DNA from: Microstegium vimineum
Taxonomy: Eukaryota; Streptophyta; Magnoliopsida; Poales; Poaceae
Length of the DNA: 64,000 bases
Reading direction: 5' to 3'
Assembly: GCA_022036555.1 (NCBI GenBank)
Contig: CM039132.1
Coordinates: 55,028,748-55,092,747, forward strand
Part shown: positions 1 through 11,765 of the stretch, one piece after another
How positions within the stretch are numbered: the stretch's first letter is position 1
Layout of the letters: each line of letters begins with the position of its first letter
Program-made: the position numbers and the translations under genes
The notes under the pieces: generated by a model
Databases searched by the model: none
What the model was told of the DNA's origin: nothing
What the model saw: only the letters and a program-made list of their open reading frames with translations

Positions 1-68
1 GTCCCGACTCAGCCGTCCCCGTCCGCCTGTCCCCGACGCGACGCCAACGCCGACGGCGACGCGTATCG

Positions 69-97
69 CTCTCTCTCTCTCTCTCGCGCGCGCGCCC
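69..97. repeat. CT/CG microsatellite in gene leader
   Basis: A run of CT dinucleotides passes into CG dinucleotides about 170 bases before the LACS7 start codon. CT-rich tracts are common in grass 5' leaders, so this probably lies in the untranslated leader or core promoter of the downstream gene. The window starts too close to see the full promoter. Confidence 0.6.
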
Positions 98-264
98 CTC
101 TCGATTCCCACGCCAGGAACGCGCGTAGTACTACTATTACAACCGCCGCTTCCTCCGCCACCTCGGCAGCTCTTCGTCCTCCTCGCCTTCCCACGCAACG
201 CCCCAGGGACAGGGACCGGAAGGGACTCCAACCGAGGCGAGCCGAGCCGAGCACGGAGGAAGCA

Positions 265-3200
265 ATGGCGCGGGAGGAGCAGTCCACAATGGGCGCCGCA
301 CAGCGCCGTCTCCGTGCGGTCTCCTCCGCCCACGTCCGTCACCAGCCCCCGCCGGACGGAGGATGTGGCCTCGCCGCCAACCCTGTCGCCGCTGAGTACG
401 CCCACGGTACGTACGCCGCGCGCCCGCGCTTCCCCATCTCACCTCTTACCTCCTCCGGAGTCCGGAACGAATGCGGCCACGCGGCGGCGCGGCGCGGCGT
501 GGCGTGGGGTGTCAGTCTCAGAGCTACTCCGCCCTATACTATTGCTAGTTCACTCACTACCCACCCGGAGTTGCCCGTGAGGCCTCCGGCGTTCCCCGCC
601 GCCGTCGAGTTATGCCGATCCAAAGTGCTACCGGAGGAGGCCTGTAGAGGTAAGTCGCAATCGTGTCAGGCGATCTTTGGGATGCCCGCACGGGGCGCCG
701 CCACGTATCAGCGGATCGCTCGGTTGACCGCTCTACTTATTTTGAATTTTATTATTAAGAATATGTATGGAACCGTCGCTTTTGCACTGGATCGTGGGCG
801 TTGCTTTGCTTAACGGACTGCTCTTCAGATTGGATTGGCCTAGATGCCTCTCCCTTTTTGACTTTTTTTTTCTTTATTATCTGATGATGATGATATGCCG
901 TACTACTCGTATATCTGGGTGGGTGGGTGGGTGGGCAGCCGTGCAGTTTTGATGCAGAAACCGGTGAATGAAAAAAAAAAGAGTACTGGCCCTGTTTGCA
1001 ATTTGCTAGTACTGCCTTATTGTCCCGTGTCAGCTGATCATGGTACATCCACTTTAGTGCTCAAGAGAGGACACTGGTTGCTTCATGGGCAGGTCCAACT
1101 CACCAACTGTACATGTATCAATATCAATAGTATGGCATACTGTAGTGTACAAAACCGGAAGCATACTATAAATTATTAGTTAATGCAGTGGCAAAGCTTA
1201 TGAGTCTATCCTTCCTGTCATCCCCAAGTCCAAATCCGTACACTGAATTTTTATAATTAATATGGATATATGAATGAGTGGTTTGCTGCTATCTGTTTCT
1301 TACCTGTCCATGACCCATTGGTCCCGCATATATCATCCCAATTTCAACTGTTCATGTTTCACTTAACTTGGACCGTTTCTTAGAGAGGCAACATGCCACA
1401 TTTGCGTTTTGGAAAGTAGCTCATCCAAACCAAAGATTTCATTAGCAGTTGACTTTTCATATACCTTTTTCTTTAACAGAACAGGGCTACAGTGTTGTTC
1501 TCCCTGAGAAGCTGCAAACTGGAAAGTGGAATGTGTACAGGTAGGTTACTTTTACACGTTAAGCTGCATTTTGCTTCTTGTGGTGCCTTATATCACCTCT
1601 TTCTGTCTTGCAGATCTGCACATTCTCCTCTAAGATTAATAAATAAATTCCCTGATAATCCGGAGATTGGAACTCTGCATGATAATTTTGTGTAAGAATT
1701 CTCAATCTCTTTCATCTGAATTCAATTGAATGCCCATGACTTTCAACAGATCAAACAAATATTGGCACTATGGTTTTTTTTTATTGGAAAGTTTGCTAGT
1801 AGAGCTGGGAGAGTTTGTTATTGTGTACGTTTTTTTATAGTATATTTTCCGGCCTTCTTTTTTTTTCTTTGACTTGATGAGGTGGGAGTGAGATGTTGTG
1901 CGAAAGAAAGGATGACCAGCACCATCAACCTCCTTGATCTGTTTAAACTGTAATAAATCCCCATCTCAACTTCTTCGAAGGATGCTTGGTTATGAGATTT
2001 GAGAACATACTCTATGCTCAACCAGGTTAGGTGCTCCCATATTCCTGGCACACGTTTGCAAATATAAAAAGTGTATGAAAAAAATCCAACAAAAATATGG
2101 ACAGATAGATCATGCAACCGTCTCTGTCTTGTAAATTTGAGCTTGAATAAAAAAAATGCTATGAGAAACAAAAAAAAGAGAATCAGCATGTGAATTGGTG
2201 CGGGAAATGCTACCCTGACACATCTTTTTTTTTTTACCAAGTCAGACACCTCACACCTGTGTTGGATTTCCGACACTTATGCTATTACAAGTGGTAAGTA
2301 GCATGTCCCCAAACAAATCTGGCAAATCAGATACTTGTGCTCGAGTTGGACAGTGACACCCTCACCAGTGTGCATGTAACACCGGGTGTGGGTTGCAGAC
2401 CACACATGAAGAGTTGCGCCCACACCAATTGTTCAATTCACATGCTATTTTTTCTATTTCTTTTGTTCCTCCTTGCGCATTTTTTTTAGTTCAGGATCAA
2501 TTTTTGCATGGTCAAATAGATGATTGTATGTTCATATTTTTGTTGAAGTTTATCATGCCTTTTTATATACGCAACTGTGGACGGTAACATGAGAGCATCA
2601 AATATGGTGGGAGCACTGGATATGATCTTGCTTGGTTATGAACCTTTTGTTTTCAACTCTCTCTTTTTTTTTCTTTTTTGCACATTCAAGAGTGTAAATT
2701 GTCGATGCGATAGTTTTACATTGCTTATGAAAGATTTCCTAGAAAAACGGAGTTAGGGAAGCAACTGCTAGTTATGTTGTGGAAGACTTGGATCTGAAAA
2801 AAATATATCGTCATTTTTTTGGGTCAGATTAATTTGGCAAAGTGGACCTGTAACCTTTTAAGCAATTGTAAAGTAAGAGCTAAAAAAGGCTGAATGACAG
2901 TTTTTTATCTGCTGGTTTTATGCAACCTGCTAAAAAATGCTTATTTTTGCAGACTATATGATTCATAAGAAAATGCTTTAGTGCTTTAGTCATCTCCCAG
3001 GCACAATGACCTATGTATGCCATATTCCACAGATATGCAGTCGAAATTTTCCGAGATTGTAGATATTTGGGTACAAGAATCTGCCCAGATGGAACAGTTG
3101 GAGAGTAAGGATCAGTTACCTGATGCATGCCTAATTATTGCCTTTCTGCTACTTCTTTTTTCTAGCATTTACTCTTTTAAGTCAACAAATATTGCAGCTA

Positions 3201-6200
3201 CAAGTGGATGACATATGGAGAAGCTAGTACGAGCAGAACTGCAATAGGTTCTGGTCTTATTTATCACGGAATACCTGAAGTGAGCCATCATGCTCTCAAC
3301 AAGAATTGTTCCTCTTTTTTGACTATTAACAAGCATATATTTTGTCACACATTGATATATTTGTAAAGAAATTTTTAGCATTCGTAACAGCAGCACCAAC
3401 AACTAAATCTTTTAGTCCAAAGCAAGTTGGGATAGGCTAGACATAAAACACAGGAAATACCTCAGGGAAGATCTAGAAAAAGAGGTAGTATCAGTAGTAA
3501 TAACAGTAGGGGGGGGGGGGGTACTTCTAGTATCCAATGATGAATTATTTGAACTTAATATTCTCTTTTTTTCCTTAATCAGGGTGCACGAATTGGTCTA
3601 TATTTTATAAACAGACCGGAGTGGATCATACTTGACCATGCTTGTGCGGCATACTCATATGTATCTGTGCCACTTTATGATACTCTTGGTATGTTCACAT
3701 CAAAGGATGACCATTGATCCTTTCTTCATTCGTGTAATAACGTCTTTTTTGTAAACTTTCTTCAGGTCCAGATGCAGTTCAGTTTATAGTGAACCATGCA
3801 ACAGTAGAAGTTATATTCTGTGTGCCACAAACTCTAAATGCTGTGAGATTTCAATATATTACCTCAACATTAAATAATTGCTAGTTTCTATACTGTATCG
3901 TGATATATAATGACAAAAGTGTAAATATTTAACCTGTTTCTTTGGATCTATCTATCAATTGCAGATTTTAAGCTTTATAACTCAAATGACATGTGTTCGT
4001 CTTATTGTGGTAAGTTGGACAATTTGCAACTGTATGTGCTTTTTATCCTTCCTGTGTATTCAATACTAACATGTTTCTGCATAGGTGGTTGGTGGAGATG
4101 ATTCAAATATGCCAACGGCACCAGCAACTACTGAATGCAAAATTATGACATACAACAGACTACACAACGAGGTGGGTTTGCTAAACGATCCTTGAGTTTT
4201 CTCATAAAAAAGATTTCTCTATGGAGGCCTATCGTTAGCACTGCATAGTGGTTGTTGCTGTAAATTTTGGTTCCTGTAAATCACACTATGTTTACACAAA
4301 CGTGCCTGAACATGTATTTCTGTAAACCACACTATTGTTTTTTTTTCGTGAGCGGGTCGGAGCCCATATTCATTAAGAAGGAAGTAGTTTTCTTTGAAAC
4401 GTTACAAGTCTGTTCACCATCTTGGATCAATCTGGACACTTGCAAGGCGCAAGCAGGAGCAAACCCAACAAGGTGGCAACAGACAACCCTCAGAATTACA
4501 GATTATACTATACGGCCAATCACTCTATTGTTTGTATATGTGAAATTAAGGAGTTTTGAGAGATATCAAACCATTGTTACTGTCAATAATCTGAAATAGG
4601 CTAAATCAGCTTCTCTTGAAGCACCTCAAAAGTAAAATTGCCATTCCCTTTTGGTCACTTGCTCTATTCTTGTCTATTGTCTACAAATGCTTTGGTTATG
4701 TACTTTAAAAGGTTCCAGCACTCTTTATGTGCCAACTGCAAGTTGATTTTTTGTATTGGAGTTTCCTTTATCAATAAACTGTCTCTCATGTTCTAGTTTG
4801 AATAAAATGTTCTACCACAGTTCTCGTTGCTACTTTACCATGTTCACTTGTTTTATGAGCTTTTTTTCTTCAACTCAGGGAAGGATGAGTCCTCAAACTT
4901 TTCGTCCTCCAAAACCTGAAGATATAGCTACTATCTGCTACACCAGTGGCACTACTGGCACACCAAAGGTAAATCATCTATTATTCTTTGCTCCACTAGC
5001 AGAGTCTTCTGCATTTACCTTTCAAACTGGTGAAGTTGGATTGTCAATCTTTTCCCAGGGAGCTGTACTTTCTCATGAGAACTTAATTGCCAATGTAGCA
5101 GGATCAAGTTTAGGCATTAAGTTTTACCCCTCTGACGTGTGAGTATTTTTACATTAAATCGTTAACCGTTTCTTTCTTCTGTAGCTTATTTTGCTTTTGT
5201 CAGCACTCAATGTTAAAAGTAGCTATTTCATATTTGTATCACTCAGGTACATCTCATATCTACCTTTGGCTCACATCTATGAGAGGGCTAACCAGGTTGC
5301 ATTGCTTCACTACGGTGTTGCCATTGGATTCTACCAAGGGGTATGCATATCTGAAACAATCTAGGACGATAGCTTTATACCAGTACATTGCAATCTTTTT
5401 GTTTGAATAACCATGTCATCTCTAGAAAAACTGTATTTGTGTTCATGGTTGTCATGCGGACCAAACAACCGTGGCCCTGGATCCTATATGTTGCTTAATC
5501 AACATAAGGTGGGCAAAATGGCATGGATAAAATAATATGGAGAATTATAAAAGAGAGGCGCTGAATAGTTCATTGATGCATTGTTTCATACTTACGTTGT
5601 TTCTAGTTTGAATGACATGAAACCTTTGGGTCATTCAATCTCTGAGTTAATATTCTATCAATCTATTATATTGGCACGCATTGTATTGTGCACTAAACGT
5701 TATGTTCCTCTCTTATCAAATAGCAAATGTGGCGTATTTACTTACTGTTTGTCATAATTATTGCTTTACCTTTAGTTTTCTGCTCTTTTTTCATCTTTTT
5801 GTTAAGTATGTTTATGTTACATTAACATCCAGGATAACTTGAAGCTGATGGATGATTTGGCTGCTTTGAGACCAACAATATTTGCAAGTGTTCCCCGGTT
5901 ATATAACAGAATTTATGCTGCGTAAGACAATATCAGTAATCTGGATTTTGTTTTTCATATTTGGTGCAACTATTGCAGGTCATTTCTTCTAAGATTATTG
6001 TTTCTTCTTTCTTGATGCTGATAACTTGATGGCTGCATAATCACTTCGTAGAATTACAAATGCTGTGAAGGAGTCTGGGGGATTGAGAGAAAAGTTGTAC
6101 CATACTGCATACAATGCCAAGCTACATGCTATGATAAATGGTAACAGACTAACTTTGTGGAGTCCATTTACATTCACTTGCAGCTTGAGCTTGTAATTTC

Positions 6201-8973
6201 TACAATTCTACCTCGGAAACCAATTAACAGGATTTATTTCCTGAGGTGCATAGAAATACGAGAATTCTTGTGTAGCCTGCTAGGTCATGGTAAATCACAA
6301 TGTTGTTCATGGACTATGTACGAATTGGTTGTCCTGACTCCTGAGTCATCTGTCCTTGGCATGAACTACCTAACTAGTTTGTTACACAATCCATCCTATA
6401 TTTTTACATGATATTACTTTGACCATTACAACTGAATCAGCTTGAAGTTCAGTTCTTCTTTAATGATATGATATGCCTCTCTAACTTCAATTGGACTGAA
6501 AGATGCAAAATTTCATTCATGCTCCACCAACAGACCAAATATTCATACCCTACATGATAATGAAATGTTACTTCTGCACTTTCTGTTGTTAGGTACAAAC
6601 CCATCACCTATGTGGGACAGGTTGGTATTTAACAAAATTAAAGCTAGACTTGGTGGACGAATGAGACTTATGACTTCAGGCGCTTCTCCATTGTCACCAG
6701 ATGTAATGGAATTTCTGAGAATGTAAGCTGCATTCGTCTGCGCTAACTTGGTGGCATGATGATTATATGAAACAAGTTTGGCTCTGTTAATAATAAATGA
6801 CCCTAAATAAAAACATCGTTAACTCTTTTCTCTAGATGCTTCGGTGAAGTTCTTGAAGGGTATGGAATGACAGAGACATCTTGTGTCATCAGTACAATGA
6901 ATAGTGGTGACAGATCAATTGGACATGTTGGATCTCCAAATCCTTCTTGTGGTAAGCTCTGATTTATTTTTTTAAGATAAAATTAATTTTGGGTAAAGTT
7001 TTCTCTTATGTCAACAGTTATTTCTCATAAATCTTGTTAATACAAAAAGAGCACAGAGAGAATCCATCTTCAAATAATGGTGTGTTTATGCTATTACATG
7101 AGTTGATTTACATTTATGTTTCTCACCTTCATACTGAATTGCGGTGATACTTGAGAATAGCTGTACTGAAGAAACCTGTCCTGGGTTAGTCTTGCATTTG
7201 TTTCATGTTATCCTGAGTTACATCTTACATACATTCAAGGGTTATTTTTATGTTCAATTTTGTTTGAGGCTGCCCAGTTAACAAGATACAATAGTCCATG
7301 AGTGAAATTATGGTGTTCCATGAAAAAGATGTCACAGTTCTTTCTCTTTTTGCACAAATTATACTAGGTTCAACACTTCTGAAAGATTTGCGTGATGCTG
7401 CACTATATGCATTGTTTTCAGTCTTTAATAATGTGCATTCTGTTTTCTTCTGCAGAGGTTAAACTTGTGGACGTCCCAGAAATGAATTATACTTCAGAGG
7501 ATCAACCATATCCTCGTGGAGAAATTTGTGTTAGGGGGCCTATAATATTCCGCGGTTACTATAAAGATGAAGTCCAGACGTAACTTGTCATCACACATCT
7601 ATTTACATCTTTTAAATAAATATATCCATTAAACTTTGATTATGTATTTGAAAACCTGCAGGAGAGAGGTCATTGATGAGGATGGTTGGTTACATACTGG
7701 AGACATAGGTTTGTGGCTGCCTGGAGGGCGTCTGAAAATTATAGATAGGTAAAGCTGAACGATGTCTTTTGGTATTCCAGTTTGAGTGCAGATTTGGCGC
7801 CCTCGTTAGCTAAAATATCATGTTGCAATGTTTCAAAAATCATAAAAAAAACCATGTACGTAGTACACATAAAGTTAAGTATAGCCACAACAATTCAGTT
7901 TGAAATTCATCCTAGATGTCAAGAAATTTTCAAGCAAAAAGAACATTTTCATGTTAGCTCAAGGAGAATACATAGCTCCAGAGAAATTGAGTTGCTAAGT
8001 TTTATTTTTGTGTTTTTTCTTGTTTTATACTTTTCTGGACTCAAGGAAAAAGAACATTTTTAAGTTGGCTCAAGGAGAATACATAGCTCCAGAGAAGATT
8101 GAGAATGTCTATGCTAAGTGCAAGTTCATTGCTCAATGCTTTATATATGGTAATACAAGTGAATCCATACAAGCTGAATTGCTGAAAGCATCAAATACCG
8201 TCATGTACATCTTAAAGTTGTTGATCTGGATGCAGGTGATAGTTTCAACTCTTTCCTAGTTGCCATTGTAGCAGTTGAACCGGAGGTATTGAAGTCTTGG
8301 GCTGCATCAGAAGGAATTCAGGTAAAACCGTAAAAGTATTGACTACTGCATTTGTCCCCTGTTTATTTGAGCTCATGAAAGCATATTCACACTGCTCTAG
8401 TTTAGAATATAAACCAAGCATAAGTACTAAAGCTTCCAAACAGTTTAGAGCCACAAATAAAATGCTTTGGATTTGCAGTTCATGTTTATGTTCTAAATTA
8501 CCCTTTGTAACATGTAGTACGAGGACTTGAGACAGCTCTGTGCTGATCCTAGAGCAAGAGCTGCTGTCCTGGCTGATATGGATTCCATTGGGAAGGTAGC
8601 ACAGGTATAATTCTTCACCTGTGACTCTTCTCCTTAAATATTCTCTCCATAAGTGAATTGTATGTTACGGATGCGCCTTCTTATTGATGTCTTGATCCAT
8701 ATTTGTACCAGCTAAGAGGCTTCGAATTTGCTAAAGCGGTTGCTCTTGTTGCTGAACCATTCACATTGGATAATGGTCTCCTCACCCCAACATTCAAGGT
8801 AAAGCTCATTTGCTCTGTTAGGCGATTCCAGTACTAAATTACTGAGCTGCTGACACTCCATCTCAACGCATCTGTAGGTTAAGAGACCGCAGGCTAAAGC
8901 ATACTTCGCAAAAGAAATCTCAGATATGTGTGCACAGTTGCGAGAGACAGAGTTAGCTAGGTCGAAGTTGTAA
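265..8973 (+). CDS. LACS7: Peroxisomal long-chain acyl-CoA synthetase, LACS7-like (23 exons, 702 aa)
   Basis: Activates long-chain fatty acids to acyl-CoA (ATP to AMP plus PPi) for peroxisomal beta-oxidation, as known for plant LACS6/LACS7. Exons: 265-406, 1480-1540, 1614-1691, 3033-3104, 3198-3279, 3583-3688, 3766-3842, 3965-4009, 4085-4171, 4879-4968, 5059-5138, 5247-5340, 5833-5921, 6052-6140, 6593-6722, 6836-6951, 7456-7579, 7662-7748, 8046-8149, 8236-8321, 8518-8604, 8712-8798, 8878-8973. All junctions are GT-AG and all phases agree, giving 2,109 nt including the stop. The AMP-binding P-loop TSGTTGTPK is at residues 272-280, GYGMTET at 449-455 and GWLHTGDIG at 529-537. The protein ends in SKL, a PTS1 signal, which Arabidopsis LACS7 has and LACS6 lacks. 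An N-terminal PTS2-like RLRAVSSAHV at residues 15-24 has one extra residue. The start was chosen because it precedes this signal; a second Met at residue 9 would keep it. The family is usually about 700 aa. Confidence 0.95.
7931..7999 (+). repeat. Duplicated partial copy of LACS7 exon 19 inside intron 18
   Basis: This stretch repeats the first part of exon 19 (copy at 8041-8119), encoding KNIFMLAQGEYIAPEK against the true KNIFKLAQGEYIAPEK. It is preceded by an AG that could act as a 3' splice site in the correct phase (Arg becomes Ser at the junction). The frame then reaches a TAA about four codons after EK, so inclusion would truncate the enzyme. It is most simply a local duplication that left a dead exon in the intron. 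Confidence 0.8.
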
Positions 8974-10433
8974 TTTACCTGTCCGATATCAGGAGAAAGG
9001 TCATCAATACAGCCATACAGGAGATTGGATTCTGCAATTGTTTATTCAAGACCACCAAATAAGTAAAATCTTTTTACTGACACGGGAAATAACGGATCAT
9101 GCCATGCTCTGGAATCGGTAAATTCACCATACGGAGGCAGTGCTTGGTGCATACTGAATCAATGGTTCTAGTTATAATGAAATGTTTTATACAAAGTATA
9201 TATTGAGTCTGAACAGGTGCCCTAGAAGGTTTTACTTTGCAGAAAAATATTGTGTATAAGTATATGTATGCAATACTAAAAATACTAAAAAGAACCGTGC
9301 CTTTCGATTGTAACAGTCTTTTGTCAACATTCGGACAGTCCATAATCAAGATGCAGTTGCAGAGCAAGTTGGCTGGGACGCGCTGTTGCTAACAGACAAA
9401 AGGAACCCTATTTTTTATGTTGAAATTGTATAAAAATAATGCAAGATTAAGAACAAAGCAAATTTGTTTCCCGGCCATGATTTGCCGATAATGTCCAGCA
9501 CTTACGTCCATCTAGGGTATTTTCAACTTAAAATCTAAGAAGGCAACCAAACAATTTCAAATTAAAATGTTATGAGCTACTTCCTCTGTTTCAAACTATA
9601 AGATGTTTTGGATTTAAAAAAACATTGTATTTGCTATGTATATAATATACACTTAAATACATAGTAAAAGCAATTATATCTAGAAAAGCCAAAAAAATCT
9701 TATATTGAAATGGATTTAATAAAAAATGGTGTTTTCCACCCGCTCTTGAGCTGAACAATTGAGTGGCAACGTCCTACTTTTTCCTATTTATTATTCATTC
9801 CACAACGCTGAATATTCCTCACATCCATTTCTGTCCCTGGCTTGATCGTGATCGGGGTCAAATTTGTTTAGAGGGGCCATTTGGATCCCTTTATTTGGAG
9901 AAATTGAAATCCACTTTAATAAATTAAGCTATTTAGCTTGAAATTTAATATTTCATCATTTTTCAAAGTTCACATTTAAGCCTATCTTAAATTTATAGGG
10001 TAAGAGATGGAAATTGATTTTATAGATCACCATTCTATATTTCTATTTGCAACTTATAACATATTGTTCAAACTCCCTCTCCTACGATAGAAATACAACA
10101 ATAAGTATGTCTCTCATATAGTGAACAATAATATACAATTATAATCCATATACAATCATATTAGCTTATGGTTATTAAAATGAATTCAATTTCATGCATC
10201 CAGACGGAGCCTAAGTGTTTATCTGGACAGACACATAGACAACGTCCTTTGACGACATGTGAACTTCACACGTTAACATTTAGGACCAACCACCAAGTAT
10301 GTTTTACATAACATATAAATTGGTATGTGGGACCAAATGACATATCCCATGAAACCTAAGTACTGACTTGGTAGTCAAACTTATTCATGATGAAACATAA
10401 TTCAACATAGATACCAAATGGTTCTATGGCACA
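8974..10433. other. LACS7 3' UTR and intergenic DNA
   Basis: The first few hundred bases after the LACS7 stop are AT-rich and probably hold the 3' UTR and polyadenylation region, though no single signal stands out. The remainder is AT-rich with no supported gene. It contains one degenerate MITE, listed separately. Confidence 0.6.
9580..9721. mobile_element. Degenerate Stowaway-like MITE
   Basis: The left end reads like CTTCCTCTGTTTCAAACTATA and the right end carries the matching inverted ATCTTATATTGAAATGGATT. The ends pair imperfectly and the element is short, so it is an old copy. The boundaries are approximate. Confidence 0.45.
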
Positions 10434-10828
10434 AGCATTTAATAAGAGAACCATAGAGGAGCATCAAACATGAGCCAAAGGGTATGACGTAGATAACTAG
10501 ATATTGCCTATTTTATGACACAATTTTAGAATGACATATTAAGAAAAATACAAAACAAGCTTGGGGGGAGCTAGCATGGCATATATTAATTGTCTAAAGA
10601 GTTAAACACATTAGTGGACCTCAAATTTGTAAGCATTTAATCAGAGAACCATAGAGGAGCATCAAACATGAGCCAAAGGGTACGTAGATAACTAGATATT
10701 GCCTATTTTATGACACAATTTTAGAATGACATATTAAGCAAAATACAAAACAAGCTTGGGGGGAGCTAGCATGGCATATATTAATTGTCTAAAGAGTTAA
10801 ACACATTAGTGGACCTCAAATTTGTAAG
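10434..10828. repeat. Two tandem near-identical 198-bp units
   Basis: Unit 1 runs 10434-10631 and unit 2 runs 10632-10828. They differ by a four-base indel and a few substitutions, so the duplication is recent. Each unit ends with the outer bases of the Mutator-like terminal repeat that starts at 10794, so the duplication took in the left edge of that element after it had inserted. Confidence 0.9.
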
Positions 10829-11756
10829 AGTATGTCACTTAGGTCCACAAACTTTAAAAATATACTTTTGGTCCCTAAACTTATTAAGTGATCCATAAGA
10901 AAGAAAAATAAAATAAATAAATATTTTTTTTATTTTATTGCAACATATTCGTTGATTTCTACCACTTAATCTTAATTTGTTGTATCTTCCTAGAGTTCGC
11001 TCTCTAGGAAATCAGTGTTCATTATTCTTATTCCTTTATCATTCAATTGATGATCCTTATTTTATCAGAAATCGTGTACAAATTATTCGGATTTGGTATA
11101 GCTAAGAGCAAGTTTAATAGATTTAGCCAGCTGCTGGCTGTAAGGGGTCTTACAGCCTTCTTATAGCTCACTCATATAGTGATTACTTCTTTATAATTAA
11201 TATGTGTCCCACATGTCTCTCCTACAATGCAAATTTTTTGGTTCTTGTGTCCAAACTAGCTGTAAGCTTACAACCTGTTTCTCCCCTCTCTTATCTCCTC
11301 TCTCCTACACCTCATCATTTAGCCAGCTTATAACTTATTATAATACTTGCTCTAACATGTCCAAACCAGCCACATGAGCATTTTTTATTAATATGGCATG
11401 CCAACATGGCATGATTTTTTTACATTTAAACGCTCATCTTTCCTCTTCTCTCATGTATAGTTCCTTTCTTCTTCTTCCCTCTTTTCTCACAGTGACTGTA
11501 GCCTGGCATCGGATGGGTTGGCATGAGAGAAGAGGTAAACAAGGATCCATTCGTGTAAGAAGATGGAAGGAGAGGGGTTAAATGTAAAAAATATGTCAAG
11601 TTGCATACCACATCAGTAATAAACATTTATATGGCTGGTATGGACCTGAGTCGTACCACATAACAAGTTTATGGACCTAAAAATATATTTTAAAATTCGT
11701 GAACCTAAATGACATCAATATCCTTGTAAGTTAAGGATCGCTGGTACATTTAACTC
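10794..11756. mobile_element. Non-autonomous Mutator-like element (963 bp)
   Basis: Long terminal inverted repeats of roughly 90 bp begin GAGTTAAA at the left and end TTTAACTC at the right. They carry matching inner blocks, for example left GTCACTTAGGTCCACAAACT against inverted right GTCATTTAGGTTCACGAATT. The flanking nonamers are TTGTCTAAA (10785-10793) and TTATCTAAA (11757-11765), an 8 of 9 match and the length expected of a Mutator target duplication. The interior has no transposase. A Tourist MITE is nested at 11106-11352. Confidence 0.75.
11106..11352. mobile_element. Tourist-like MITE nested in the Mutator-like element
   Basis: The terminal inverted repeats are GAGCAAGTTTAATA at the left and the reverse complement of TTATAATACTTGCTC at the right. 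TAA flanks both ends, the three-base target duplication of PIF/Harbinger (Tourist) elements. It is about 247 bp long and non-coding. Confidence 0.75.
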
Positions 11757-11765
11757 TTATCTAAA

